Origin: Proteromonas lacertae
Taxonomy: Eukaryota > Sar > Bigyra > Opalinata > Proteromonadidae
Direction: 5' to 3'
DNA length: 64,000 bases
Assembly (NCBI GenBank): GCA_002245135.1
Contig: NGBS01000871.1
Coordinates: forward strand, 372,001-436,000
Position numbers and translations under genes: made by a program
Shown here: positions 31,565 through 45,827 of the stretch, in pieces
Layout of the letters: every line of letters starts with the position of its first letter
How positions within the stretch are numbered: position 1 is the stretch's first letter
Notes under the pieces: generated by a model
The model's input: the letters and a program-made list of their open reading frames with translations, nothing else
What the model was told of the DNA's origin: nothing
Database searches by the model: none

Positions 31565-34500
31565 TTATAATGCAGTTTCTTCTTCAGAACTATCATCATC
31601 TTCACTATCTTCTTCTTCTTCAGAACTTTCTTCTTTCTTTGCTTTTCTCTTCTTTTCAGTCTTTACATATGTTTCTTTTTTATTATTATCATCATCATCA
31701 TCACTTTTCTTTATTTCTACATTCTTTTCATCTTTCATTTCATCTCCACCTACTAAATTATTATAATTATCACCTGTTTTACCTATTCTAACTCCTTTAC
31801 CTTTAGCTGCTACTGGTTTTGAAGGTCTTCTCATCACAACTGAATGATTTCTTAAGAAGAATATAATTATCACAGCAATTATCAAAAATCCAAATATTCC
31901 ACCAAATACTCCTCCAACTATTGCTCCTGTATTACTAGAGCTTTTTACTTTTTCAATTGTCGTGGGTTTATCAAAACTAACTGAACTGCTTTGGAATGAA
32001 GTTGTATATTCTGATCCTTTTAATCCTGTTCTTATTTTTAATTGAATTGAGGAGGAAGATATATCAGATGAAATACTTGATGGATTATTTGTTTCTATAT
32101 ACACATCTAATATTACTGTTCTTGATTGTAATAATCTTAAACGAGATGTATGTTGTTCAACAATTACACTATTTACTTCTATATTTAATGATTCAGCTAC
32201 ACTTATTTGAACTGCTAGCTTCATCATATTATTTAGAGAACCTATTACACTAGATATTGTAATGGTGATTTTTACATATTCTTTATTTACATCAGGTATA
32301 AACACATCACTACTTCTACATTGACTAGTATCAATATTACCCCAATGACCAGATACACCACTTGCATCAGATTCACATAATCTTATCATCATTCCATATC
32401 CTTCATCACAAAGCGCTTGAGCATATTTATTTATATCTGTGGAAGGCCATCTACCATCAGCTGGACATTTTGGAAGGGTTATTGAGAATGTAAGTATTAC
32501 TGGAGTGGATGATCCTAAACTACTTGATCCTGTTACTCTACACACTGAACTCATTGCTTTGGATGCTTTTCCTGTAAATGTTCCTGTGGTTGTACTGAAA
32601 TCAATTCCTTCTAAAGTAGGTAAACAACTATAACTCCATGATGTTATTGGACCATTTACTATATTTTGAGGTGAAATTATTCCAATATCTTCATTATAAG
32701 TGAATGAATATGAGGATTTAGGATAAGTGAAAGATGGTAACTTTGGTGTACAAGTTCCACTTTCTTGTCCCCATACTGGATCTTTACCTTCACCACATAT
32801 TCTTGTTTTACTACCCTCATATCCTGTAGGACAATCCATTTTTACTGTTTCTCCTGCATTGGTTGCTGGCCAGGATATTGAACTTGATATTGTAGCTGGA
32901 CATTTAGGTTGAATCACTTCGATTGTAATTGTTGTTGTTACTGAAGTACCAGATACAGCTGCAGATACTACATATGATTTTGATGATTCAGCTGTTCCTT
33001 TAGTTGCTCTACCATATATTTTTCCTGAATCAGAGGTTATACTCAATCCTGATGGTAATGATGGATTAATTGAATAAGATTTTACTACACCATTAGCTAT
33101 TGGAGGATCATATTTACTCTCTTCTATGTCAACATAAAATCTCATTGTTGTTTCTGGATATGTTATTGTAGTTGCATAATTCTCAGTTATAGTTATTCCT
33201 ATTGTAGCTGTGTAAGTTTTATCATCATTACCAGTTCCTGATACTGTATAAGTTCTTCTTGCTTGCTCAGATGCACCAGATCCACTTATTGTTCCTGTCT
33301 TTGGATCAAATTGGAAATTGGGCGGTAATGATGGATTTATACTTAAATCTCCTTTAATTTCAGTTAATATTGGTTGGATTGGTATTATAGCAGTATTCTT
33401 CAATTGAATGATTTCTTTTGTACGATATTCAATTGATGGATTTATCTTTACACAATTATCTATGATGCTTTGCCAAGCAGGATTTCCAAATCTATCATAA
33501 CCACAATATCTTTGTTTTTGACCTGTATAACCAGCATCACAATTCAATGTTGATAATGTTCCAGGATTTGTATCTGGGAATCCATCAGCTGCTTCACATA
33601 CTTTTGGTTTTTCTTTACATGTTGATATTTCTTCACTCCAAGATGGATTTATATCATTTGTACAAGTTCGACTTTTAGATCCTGTTTGACCTTCTGGACA
33701 ATCTACTGTAACAGTTACACCTGCATTAGTTGTGGGATAATCTGAATCAATACTTTGACATTTGGGTTGAACTAATTGGATTGTTATTTCATTACTTTCA
33801 ACAGCTACTGAGTTTTGTAAACCTTGAACTCGATATTTTTCTGTACCTTCACTTTGACCAGCTAATGGAGTTCCTGATATTATTCCACTTGTCACATCTA
33901 ATACTATACCTGGTGGAAGTGGCGGAACTGTATAAGTCAATATTATTGAACCTACTAAAGTTGGAGCAGATGTTTGATTCATAAATCCAATATTGAATAT
34001 ATATGATGATGGATTATATTTTATTGATGAAACTGTATTTTTCACTTTTATATTTAATGTTGTTGTTACTTGTAATTTCTGTTGCATTACTGTTACTGTT
34101 ATTTCCATACCTGCTTCTGCTGTTGCAGCTGTTGTTGTACCAGATATAACACCAGTATTTGTACTTATTGCTAATCCAGTTGGTAATGCTGTACTATATA
34201 TTAAGATAATCTCAGCACCAACTAAATTGGGAGTAATAAACACAGGATCATTCAAATTGAATGTATATTCAGCTGGAGAATACTCAATTGTTGCAGGTAA
34301 TAATATACAAGTTGATCTATCAGGGAATGACCAAACTGGTGCTCCACTTGATCCATCACAATATCTGCTTTGCTTACCTTCATATCCAACACCACAATCT
34401 TTTGTTGCATATGTTCCAGCTATTGTATCTTCAAATAAACCATCATTTAAACATTTCATTTCTTTTGCATATATTGTCACTTGAGTTATAAATGATGTAT

Positions 34501-37500
34501 CTCCTGTATATGCTGTTACTTGACAATTTGTTGCAATATCAGATTCTTCTGTTGCTAAACCTAATATTCTACCATATCTTGGATTGAATATTATACCATT
34601 TGGAAGAATACAATCTATTGAATAACTATCAATCCCACCATTTATTGTTGGAGTATAATTGCCATATGCTTGAGTATAGAAAGTCAAAATATTATTCATT
34701 CCATAAGTTAATGATGTTGCTTTTGTTGCTGAACAATGATTTTCTTCATTAAGGAATGCAGCACTATTAGTATTAGGTATTTTGTAACATAATCTTTCTT
34801 TATAACCATATTGTCCAGTTGGACATTTTACAAATGCTCTTTGGTTTGCTACTGTTTCTTTATATTCACCATCTGCTGAACATATTGCTGGTTTACATAT
34901 TTGAATATGCATTTCTGCAAGTCTTATATAATATTCATTATATTTCACTTTCATAGATAATACTTGAATTTTGTAAGCTTCAAATGATCTAATATTATTC
35001 TCCATTTCAAATATGAAATCTCTTCCTGCTGTAGTAGCAGTTATAACAGGAGTAAATTGTTTTATTTTCAACCATTCTGGATTATCTCTATTAAATGCAC
35101 CATATACTATTATATCATTTATCAAATACCAATCATATAAATAAAGACCATTTGGGTTTCTTAATAATAGAGTATTAAAGAATTCAGCAGTTCCAACTGG
35201 CCATTTGAATATTATTTCTCCTGGAAAATTGTAGTCGTGTAATATATCAGTACTATAATATGTTCCAGAACTCCAATCATAACCTAGCTCTAATGGATTA
35301 TAATAATTTGATGGAAATGTAGTTGATGCATCCATTGTTGGTTTAGATGAAGAAGATATCGTTCTTATCGAACAATCACCTTCTGAATCAGCAGCTAATA
35401 ATGGAGTTAATAAAACAGTTAATGGATCTTCATTTAATGATTTGGAATGTTTATGAACTTCTATGGCAAAATAGTTTGTTCCAGTTTGTAATAAATGTTT
35501 TCCTATTGTTATACTCATTAATCTTGGTGGACTGAATAATTCATTTGATGTAAGAGTTGTTGTAACACCAGTCATTGGTAAGTTTCTTCTATAGAATTCA
35601 TTTCCATTTAAATAACAAATTATACCAGCATCAAATCTCAATGATAATTGCAATTGAGCAACTGTTGATATTGAACTTGAATATTCAAATTTTGTTCTAT
35701 AATATGTTGTTACTGCAGTTCTTGAAGGATATACACTTCCTGATATTGTTTGCCAATTAAATGCGTTTGGAAGATATTCATTATACCAGCCACTTGATGG
35801 TTGAATACTTGACACTTGCCATTCAGATTTCTTATCTATCAATGTATTTAATGATATTAATTTTGGTAATGTAGGTTTATCATATTCTAATTTTAATGAC
35901 ATTAAATTAATCCCTTCAACTAATACTGTTACAGAAGTACCATCACTCCAATGTCTGCTACTTGTACTTCCTAAAGTAAACATATAAGCACCACTATCTT
36001 CACAGAATGAATATGTTCTTTCAGTATTATCGTTTAGAATAGCTAAATCTAATAAATTAACATCTGAAGTTTGTTGCTTGAATTGAATTATTTTATCACT
36101 GGCTGATGTTCCTGCTTTTACTGTTACTCCAATTAACATTTTAGCACAAGCTGTTGCTGATAAGGTTAATGGATATGGTGTTCCTTTCTCACCTTTATTA
36201 TTAATTGGAGTTATTGATAATGTTAATGGATTACTTGAAAGTGTTCCTTTTATCACACCTGTTGTTGTATCAAATGATAATGTTTCTGGTAATTCACCTG
36301 AACTGATTTCAAAACTTGTAGCTGGAGTGGTTAATGTTGGATAGAATGAATAATATATTCCAGCGATTAATGGAGTTGGTTGGGAATAACTAAATATTGT
36401 TGATGATCCACTAACTGCCGATACTGTAAATGGATAATTTACAGTATCGCTTCCATCTTTCCATTCACCCATTCTTAACAATTCACCTTCAATATAAACA
36501 CTATATGTTCCTCCTGATTTAGCTGCACTGGTTATTGTTAATGTAGCTATACCAGTTGGCAAACACTTTGATTCTTTTCCTGTTGCGTAATCATTATATG
36601 AGCCTGATGCAATATTAACGAATGAAGCAGAAGCTGAATCAACTATAGTAATACCAACTTGTTTATTTCCTAATTCAAATGAAAAACTAACATACACTTT
36701 TCCATCTGCACATCCACCTATAGTAATCTGTACATCAACTTCTATTGAACCAGATGGATTACTACATTTTACTTTAATTGTACCTTCAAATGAATGACTT
36801 GGTATTCCTGTTATTGCACCTGTCATGGCATTCAGTTCTAAACCAACGGGTAATTTATCTTTTGTTGAATACCTCACATTTTCACCAGATCCTAATGTTG
36901 GAGTATTATCTTTCATTATTACACCAACAGTTCCAGTTATTGGAGTGTATGTTAAATTCATTGGTGGACTATAAGGATTTACTACTATTGATAATGCATA
37001 ACTTAATGTTGATCCATCTGTATGTGTTGTTGTTACTGTATATAATGATGTTAATGCTGCTTTCTTTGGAGTACCAGATATTACACCAGATTTAGTATTA
37101 AGATTTATACCTTTTGGTAATGGTGGTTCTACATAGAAACTAGTATAAGAATCTTTTGATACTTGGAAGAATACTGGAGAATTATCAGCTATTTTCACAT
37201 TCACTGTATAAGTTGCAACACTGTATTCATATGAAAATGAGGAACTTTCTATATGATATAAATTAGCTACAGGCAATTCTGTTTTGGGAATTATTTTACT
37301 TCCATATAGTTTTTCCCATTGAATACTAATAGCAGTCATAGCATTCAATTCAGTTTTCCAAAAATTTACTTGAATTGGATTTAAACCAGCTTCTAATCTA
37401 ACTACACCTATTCCACTACTGAATGCACAACTTTGTAATGGAGTTATGATATTACCATTTATATCGAATCTAACACCATCCATTCCACTCACTGTAAAGG

Positions 37501-40500
37501 TATAACTTCCTTCTTCTGGAACATCTAAATAACCAACCCATTTAGCTGCAAATTGAAGAGAAAATTCACCTGATAATCCTGTCCAAATCTCAGTTGATGC
37601 TGCATGATAATAAGTTGGAATTGTTCTTTGATATTTCAACGAAAAACCACCTGAATCAACATCAATATAATTACATCCTAAATAATTACTGTATGTATAA
37701 TAACTTCCAGTTAAGCCACTTAACAAATTATCTTTTGATAAATTCACTATGGTTATATAAATTGATGTTTCAATTGTTGTTGTATAACTTTCACATTTGA
37801 ATGTGTATTTTGTTCTTTTAGAAGCTGTTGTTGGTGTTCCTGTTATTATAGCATTATCAAACACTAAACCATCTGGTAATGTATCTTTAGATATAAATTG
37901 AATGAAATTACCTTGAACATCTGGTACAATTCTTCCTATATCAACACCAATTATAAATACATAATCATTTGATGGATATGAATATACTGTAAGTAATTCT
38001 GGTGTATGAAACAATACAGAATCTGGAACATATTCAAAATCTGTAGCACCTGGTAGTTTCCATTGTAACATCATTATATGATCATTAATTCCTTGGTAAT
38101 AATATAAACCAAATGGATGAGTTCCAGCTGACAATTGCTTTGTAAACGTTACAATTTCATTCCAGACATTATTTTTAGATACAATTGTGTCAAATGTATC
38201 AAAAAATATAGCAGCTCTATCATCACCTCTAAGTTTAAATTCATAACTTCCAGTTACATTCAATACAATATATCCTTTCCATTGAGCACAATAATATTTT
38301 GATCTTTTTACACTTGAACCAAATGTACATTCATCTTGTTTTACATTCCAGTTTGATAAATCTGTTGGACTATCAGCCCACTCATATTCGATTGTTCCAT
38401 CATCTAAACCTCTCCATATTGCAAATATATCTGATGGAGGATCTCCATACACTTCTTTTGTATATTTACCAAATAATTTAGGAGTTAATATAACATTAAA
38501 CACATTTATCTTTACATTGAATGTAATACTATTTACTGGATTGGAGGCTGTAATCTTTGTTGTGTAGTTGTGGACTGTGTTTGGAATACCTTTTATTATA
38601 CCATCTTTAGATATTGTTAAACCATCTGGTAAAGATGAAGCTGTGAAATTTTGAACTTCAAAATTACAAGTTGGAGCAGATAGACTTATTTGAGTATCTT
38701 TAACTACATTTATATCACCAACAAAAACATATGAGCATTTTGTTAATTTTCCCCAAACTGTTATATGAATTTCAACATTAAAATAACCTCCTGTTGCAGA
38801 TTTGAACTTGACTGTATAAATATTCTTTCTTAAAGGAGAAGTTGGACTTCCAGTTATAGCACCAGTTTGTTCATTAAATGTTAATCCAGTTGGTAAACCT
38901 GAATCAATTTCAGCTGCAATTGAAGCAGCTCCACTACTACTACATGTAGGAGTCATTGTTGTTGTTACATCAGTATATAAACCCAATACATATTCTGATT
39001 GAGGATATGAACAATCTGGAGCGTCACCTAAATCACAATTAGATAAATCCCATGCATCCCAAGATGGTGGATTTGTAGCCAAACAGACTCTAGTCTTTGT
39101 ACCACTATAACCTTTATCACATTTTGTAGTTAACATCTCATTAACTGGCGTTTCTGGGAATGTATCAAATGCTGGACAAGATGGTAATGCTGTTTCTAAT
39201 TCTATTGATGCTGTTATACTTCCAATTCCTTCATATGTATCACCTATAATTTGATATGTTTTACTTGGATTAATTGTGTCAGAGATAAATCCTGAAATAA
39301 TGCCTGTTGTTGAATCTATTGATAAATCACTAGGTAGTGAAGGATTTGTTCTAAAATTAATTATTGTTCCTTTCATTGTTGGTATTATTGGAGTAATAAA
39401 TTGATTTACTTTTAAAAGAGCAACTTCTGGATATGTCAAAGATGGTTGAACAGAATTACATCCACTTAAATCAATAGCTCCCCAAGTTCCATCATCATTA
39501 CACGTTCTTCTCATAATTCCTGCAACTCCATTTGTACAAATAGCCATTGCTGTTGAACCTGATTTGGTAGTTGGGAATGGATTACTTGCAGGACATAACA
39601 ATACACTACAAACAGCTGGATAGAAATCAGAGAATGACATTCGATAGTCTCTTACACAACGTTGTGTGTAAGTATATTTCACTCTTTCATTATGAAATTT
39701 AATATATTGAAATGCCATTTTAGGTGCATTTAAAGCTTCAAATTTTACAGAAACTTGTCTACCAGTCCAAGCATATTCTGCAGTCTCTGCACCAGGCAAT
39801 GCATTATCATTATCAACTCTATCTATTTCAACCCAAACATCGCTTGAAGTTCCTGTATATGTGTTTGTGCCATATATTGTCCATGCAGCTGGATCACGAT
39901 TTACACAATCATTAGCTGTTACAATAAAATATGTATTAAAATATATAGCTTTTGTTAATTTTAAAACAAGATCTGCAACTCCTCCATTAGTGGTTCTTAA
40001 ACCTTTTGTATTTTTATTTACATCAAAATAATAAGCGGAACATTCTGGACATGTATAATCTGTAGCTGTTGGCGCTGTTGAATCATATATAAGTTCAACA
40101 TCTGCATTATTTGATACTGTCCCACTATACATTGTTTCACATCCTGAACCTGAATTACCAATCATTGCCATTCTTACTTGGAATGGATCAGATGCTGCTG
40201 TTGTAGTAGGTGCTTTATGAGTTTCAAATGCTATATAATTTTCACTGTTTGCAATTAATAATGAAGTAACAGCTACAATATTAAAATCTTTACCACCTTC
40301 TGTTCCACTTGTAGCTTGTGTTTGGTCAGTTACTGCTCCTTCTGGCATGTTGATTCTATAAAATTCTACACCATTTATATATCCAATTAAACCACCATCA
40401 CTTCTTACTTTTATTGAGAAACTAGAATATTCTTCTAAACTAGCCATTGTGATTGTAGTTCTATAATACATTGATATACTTGATCTTTGAAAACTACCTG

Positions 40501-43500
40501 GTTTGGCTTTTGACCATCCTTTTTGACCAATTGCATTCCAATTTTGAGCAAATGTGTCACTATATTCCCAATCATGAGCTGTTGGTATTTCAATTGATAA
40601 TACTGCTGTATATAAAGCTTCATCTCCACCTTTGAATGATAAAGTAGACATAAGCTCATCACGATTTTGAACTATTACATAACTATTTGAATCCCAAGCT
40701 ACTCTATCAGTACTACCATAATATATTGAATATGAACCTTTCAGTATACATTCTGAATAAGTGGTTCTTGAATATGGTTTTACTCCTTTGACTGAATATG
40801 TTTCATTACCAAAACTATCAACTACTCTTAATGACATTTCTCCTGAACTTAATCCTCCATTAATTGTTATTCTAAATAACACATGATTCTCTGCACATCC
40901 TACTGTATGAGTGTAAATAATTGTAACTGGAGAACTTAAGACTTGACCATTTTTAGCTGTTATTGAAATTGTACCACTTGCTTTATCAACTTCACCAACT
41001 GTTCCATATATCAATCCAGTTGTACTATTCAAAGATAAACCAGGTGGAAGTTCAGTTGCTGAAAATTCTGTTACTGCATTTGATAATATCTCTGGATATA
41101 ATTCATAATATTCACCTGTTACTATTGATATACTTCCACTTCCATATGCAATTTTTGGAATTCCATCAACATTTTTAAGATTCAATGTAATTATTGTCAT
41201 TTGAGTATTTGACCATTTTCCATATTTTAACATTTTCTTTCCTTCTTGACTAATGATATATGTTCCTACCCTTCCTTGTCTTTGTGTAAATGTCACTGTT
41301 ATAGTTTCAGTTGGAATACATTTTGAAAAACTGTAGTAAGTGTCATCTTGATGATTATCTTGAGAATATATTCTACTAGAAAAAGCATCAGTTATTAAAA
41401 CTGTAAAATCTCTTCCATAACCAGTAATATAAGCAAATTGTAAAAAATAAGAACCTTCATTACAACGACTAATTGTTATTGTCACACTTCCATCCTTACT
41501 ACCTAATGCATTTGTCGCTGTTACTTTAATCACTCGATTTGTTACTGATTCTGTTGGTTTTCCAGATATTACACCAGTAATGGAATTAATTGATAAACCA
41601 CTTGGTAATTCACCTTCACTGATTTGAACAGTATAATAATTACCATCTATTACTGGAGTTATTTCTAAATATGTATCTAATGCACCTGTTACTATTGGAG
41701 GGTTGAATGTAACTGATGTAATTTCTTGATATGATTTGTAGGATAATGTCATTCTACTTTGTAATTTCACATTTTGAGATGCTTCTGCTATTATGGTAAA
41801 GAATGTCGGTTCTAATGATTCTTCATCTGCTGTTATAGTTCCAGAAATACATCCTTTAGTTGCTGCATCTTCACTAATTATTAATCCAGCAGGTAATTCA
41901 GGAGAAGATGAAAACTTCACAAATACACTTGTATCACTCATTCCTTGATAAATTGGACAGTTTTGTGGTATTGCAACATTCTTTATATATTCGGCAGTTT
42001 CATAATTGTAACTGAATGAATATCTTGGCATACGTAAGAAATAAGCATCAGGAATTGGCGTATTTGCAATTCCAGCAGTTGTACATTCCCATTGAAGCTG
42101 AATACTCTTTAAGGCGTTTCCAGTTGATTTCCAATAGGTTATTTCTATATCATTAAAACCAGTGACTAAATTAACAGTTCCTGTAACATAAAACATGCCA
42201 TTGTTACCACAACCAGATGTTTGAATTACTATTTTATTACCTATTTTGATTCTAATACCACCGTATGTTGTTGATGTTATTGTATAACTGCCACTAACAT
42301 CAGCTTTTAATACACCAGTCCAAACAACAGTAAATTGATTAATAAAATCACCACTTAAGCCTTCCCATGCTGCTGCACTAAATCCTTTAGGTAATACTTT
42401 ATCAAATCTTCTAAACTTCAAAGTATCATAAAATGAAGAGATTTCACGATAATCACATTCTCTCTCTGGTGATGAATAATACAAACCATCTAAACCAGCA
42501 GCCATATTAGCTGCTGAATTTTCTAATACTTGAATAGTAATAAAATTTGTTATTGTATAAGATGAATCCCAATTCTTCATTGAGAGTGCATATGGTTGAG
42601 CAACAGCTATCTCAGTTGGTTTTCCACTTATCTTACCCCAATTATCCATTCCTAAACCTTTTGGTAAATCAGGAACTGATGATAATTCATTCATTAAACC
42701 TGTTACAACTGGTGTTAGAGTTTGTTCCTCACCTTTAATCATTAACATATCTAAAGTTCTCCATTCAACATATTGTAATGGCGGAGGCATGGCTTTTGCA
42801 CCATTTGCAGTTGACATTACTGAGACTTCACTTTCTCCAGCTCTTTTCCATTTTACATAAAATGTACCTGAATTCTCCAAATTCTTTCCTATAAAGCTAA
42901 TGAAATGAGTTCCTCTAGACAATGTTTCTGTTGAGGTAAGCTTTTCATTCCAAATAGTACCATATTTCCATACTCTATTCATATTATCAAGATATACCCA
43001 TGCTCTATCATCTATATTTATCTCAAAATATATTTCTTCTGTTTCTTCAGTTACTTCAAAAGCTACAGTAAAAAAATAATGCAATTGCGCTGTCTTTAGG
43101 TTTGGTCCACATTGAATAGTATTTCCTCCACATTCATATTGAGCTGTATTTAGCTTCATTGAGTAAAAAACAACTTCTCCATTTAATATACTATTCACAA
43201 TGTCTTGTTTTATATCATCTCCTCTATCTGAAGTTTCTATAAAAGACAGAGGAAGCATTGAAGGAAATTCAGCAAATCCAACTGTTTTCAAGTTTAAAAC
43301 AATGCTAGTACCAGATAAACTTATAACCATATTATAAGTCGTTGCTACACCAGTAGCTACTCCAGATATTAAACCACTTGATGGATTTAATGAATAACCA
43401 GGAGGTAAAGTTGACGTGGTTGTGAATGTTCCAACGACTTTTTGTTCACATTTAGGTGGTTGAATGATGTAAAACTGACCTAAAGGAACTGGAATGAATG

Positions 43501-43614
43501 ATGTAGTGCCATAACTACAGATCTGATACTGTGCATGGCAAGATAATAGTGCTAAGATTGATATAATTTAAGAATTATACATATAACAATAAGCAAAACA
43601 GACTTACAGATCAT
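31565..43614 (-). CDS. Giant type I surface protein with PA14, putative-Ig and CCP-like modules, 4006 aa
   Basis: There are two exons: 43614-43581 and 43551-31565, with a 29-nt intron. The tiny first exon completes a textbook signal peptide (MICKSVLLIVISLLSCHAQ), which is why I place the start at 43614 rather than at the internal ATG at 43330. The ectodomain contains at least three PA14-like carbohydrate-binding modules (about 42.8-43.2 kb, 42.0-42.5 kb and 37.2-37.7 kb, with a further copy near 38.0-38.5 kb). It also has around twenty cadherin-like putative-Ig units with the signature LP-x-GL ... TG-x-I-x-G-x-P, and about ten short cysteine modules of the form C ... P-x-T-x-x-G ... C-x-x-G-x-x-G-x-x-x-R-x-C ... 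W ... C, resembling CCP/sushi. Near the end a transmembrane helix (GGVFGGIFGFLIIAVIIIFF) precedes a basic then Glu/Asp/Ser-rich cytoplasmic tail. It is likely an adhesin or glycocalyx/mastigoneme-type protein; the ligand is unknown. Confidence 0.88.
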
Positions 43615-44045
43615 TTCAAAGTTATATCTTTTTATTGATGACGAGCTTAGAATAGATCCTTCTAGAACATTTTTTGTAATTAGTGACGTGGCACTGCTTC
43701 AGCACTTCAGATAAAATAAAATCTTAAATATGCTGATTTTACGCTTTGTATCATTTCTGTACTAACTCTTTGATAAATTACTGAATTAATTCCCCAAAAA
43801 ATAGTGATTTTACGTTTATATAATGGCATATTAAATCATTCTTTGTTTATTTTCTTTTTGATGGGAAAATAATCAAATAATTCAGTGAAGAAGGATAAAT
43901 AGCTTTTGCAGCTGTTTGTTACTGGCATTAATGACTTTAGTAAAATTATTGGACTAAAGAAATGTCTTTTTTATGTATCAGGTATAGTTAATTAACTATT
44001 TCTAAATTAAAATACACATATATTAGAATAGTGATAAAATTCATA
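43615..44045. other. Intergenic region upstream of the giant surface protein
   Basis: These 431 bp lie between the NAD kinase stop and the start of the giant minus-strand gene. No exon chain or RNA gene was found on either strand. Two near-identical GATTTTACG stretches occur (about 43735 and 43810), and one TGTTTGTT at 43913-43920. It should hold the promoter of the giant gene and the 3' end of NAD kinase. Confidence 0.6.
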
Positions 44046-45704
44046 TTAAATTAATACATTCTTCAAATTATCATCACCATTTTCTCTTCTTCTAAATATG
44101 TACAAATAAATATAAATATTATATACTTATGATCTTCAGTATAACTTCCTTCAGTTGTCCATTGCATACTATCACTCAATTTACCTTTATTCTCATTCCA
44201 TCGAAGTTCAGTTTGAAGTGTAGAAAACCATTCATTATTTATACCACCTTTTTGATTTTTTTCATCCTGATTACTAATTGAAGAAAGTGGATAACTAGAC
44301 ACAGATATATAAATACAATCACCACGATGTAATTCACAACATTGTTTACCATCAGATATTAACAGTGCTTCACCTCTTGCTTTGGATGGTATATCTATTC
44401 TTAACGAAACAGGATCAGGTAAAATCATAGGTCTGAATGAAAGACTATGTGGACATATGGGTGTCAATAGCATTCCTGGAACAGCAGGATGAACCATACT
44501 GCCACCAGCAGAAACAGAATAAGCAGTTGAACCAGTGGGTGTTGCTATAATAATACCATCTGCAAATATTTTTGTAACTTTTTGGTCATAGAGAAAGCAG
44601 TCTAAATCTACCATTGTTGTTCCTTTTCTTTGTATTGTAAAATCATTTAGACATAAGAAAGTTTCACTTACACCTTCTATGTCATATGCTGAACTATTTC
44701 TTTCAGTGGGTGATGGTGATGGTGATGGTAATAATAGATCATCGTTTAATGATATATTCAAACCAGACTAGTATATAAATATAATAAAAAGAAAATTAAT
44801 AATATATATAAAACAATTAAGAAATATAAAATATAAAATATAAATTATATACAAAATCTATTGTATCACTTCTAATAGTTGGAGGTATTGCCCTATTCTC
44901 ATTTCTTACCACTTGTGCTAATAACCTCGTTCTCAATGTTATACAAACTGATTCATGTAATGTATATTCTATTGCTCTAATATAATCTTTAACATTATAA
45001 GGAGTTAGAAAACCACCAACAGAAGAAGTACAAAATCCTAATACTGGAGGACAATGTTCTGGAAATAAAGAAGATAAGTGACAAAGAGTACTATCTCCAC
45101 CTATTGTTATGGAGAAATCAATTAAATGTGCTAATTGTGAACCATCTTCATAAGTATGGAACATATGTAACTCTTCGTATTTTTCTGGTATTATATACAC
45201 TGTTACACCTTTACTTTCTAAATATCTACCTATTTTTATAAAATTATCGTTTGAATTTCCTCTTCTTGTTTTTTGAAATAACAACACAGTTTTTGGCTGT
45301 CCTTTCCATCTTAGTTTAACTGCAGTATAAGATTTATGTGACATATATATTAATGTTCCGGTCAATATGGTAGTTTCACTAGATTCATTAGAACCACATT
45401 GTACTAAACTGAATTGAGATTTTGGGACTGTAGGAGTTGTATTACTACGTTCAGGAGAGTCTGAAAGATTGTCTATTGAGTTATTCTGCTTATCCAACTT
45501 ATTCTTCCATGCATCCCTTTCTTGTCTAACTCTTTTTTCTACATAACGCAGACGTTGTATTCTTGTATTTATTTCTTGAATTTGGTTCTTTAAATCTTCT
45601 TCAGAGTTACATTCATTCTTCCATTCTGGTTTAAATGGTTCTACTTCATCTCTAGGTGTACTTACCATAGGAGATATAGATTTATCATGGGGAGGGCTTA
45701 ACAT
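44046..45704 (-). CDS. NADK: NAD kinase (ATP-NAD kinase), 512 aa
   Basis: NAD kinase phosphorylates NAD to NADP. There are three exons: 45704-44853, 44767-44127 and 44091-44046. The introns are 85 nt (the longest I trust in the window) and 35 nt. Splicing the second one moves the frame so the gene ends at a TAA rather than an apparent TGA. The N-terminal 90 residues are a variable, partly coiled extension. The catalytic core has the diphosphate-binding motif as IGGDSTLCHLSSLF at about residue 200 (family: GGDGT, so Gly is replaced by Ser) and TPTGSTAYSVSAGGSMVHP at about 360. ICPHSLSFRPMILPD and a DGK step in the C-terminal beta domain follow, close to animal and plant cytosolic NADKs. Family identity is firm; the GGDST change could affect activity. 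Confidence 0.93.
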
Positions 45705-45827
45705 TATTATGATTTTTAATTTTGGGGGTTTCAAATTTTAATGAAAAATATTCTCAAAAACCATAAGATATAAAAAAACCTATATACAACATTGAATGCA
45801 AAAATAAAATAATATTAATGTAATAAT

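Noticed and set aside
31996-42738. Many plus-strand ORFs opposite the giant surface protein.
   Set aside because: They are Leu/His/Tyr-rich shadows with no exon structure, while the minus frame is one 4006-aa protein with recognisable modules.
44063-44091. TGA as the stop codon of NAD kinase.
   Set aside because: Removing the 35-nt intron 44126-44092 shifts the frame, and the gene ends at TAA (44048-44046).
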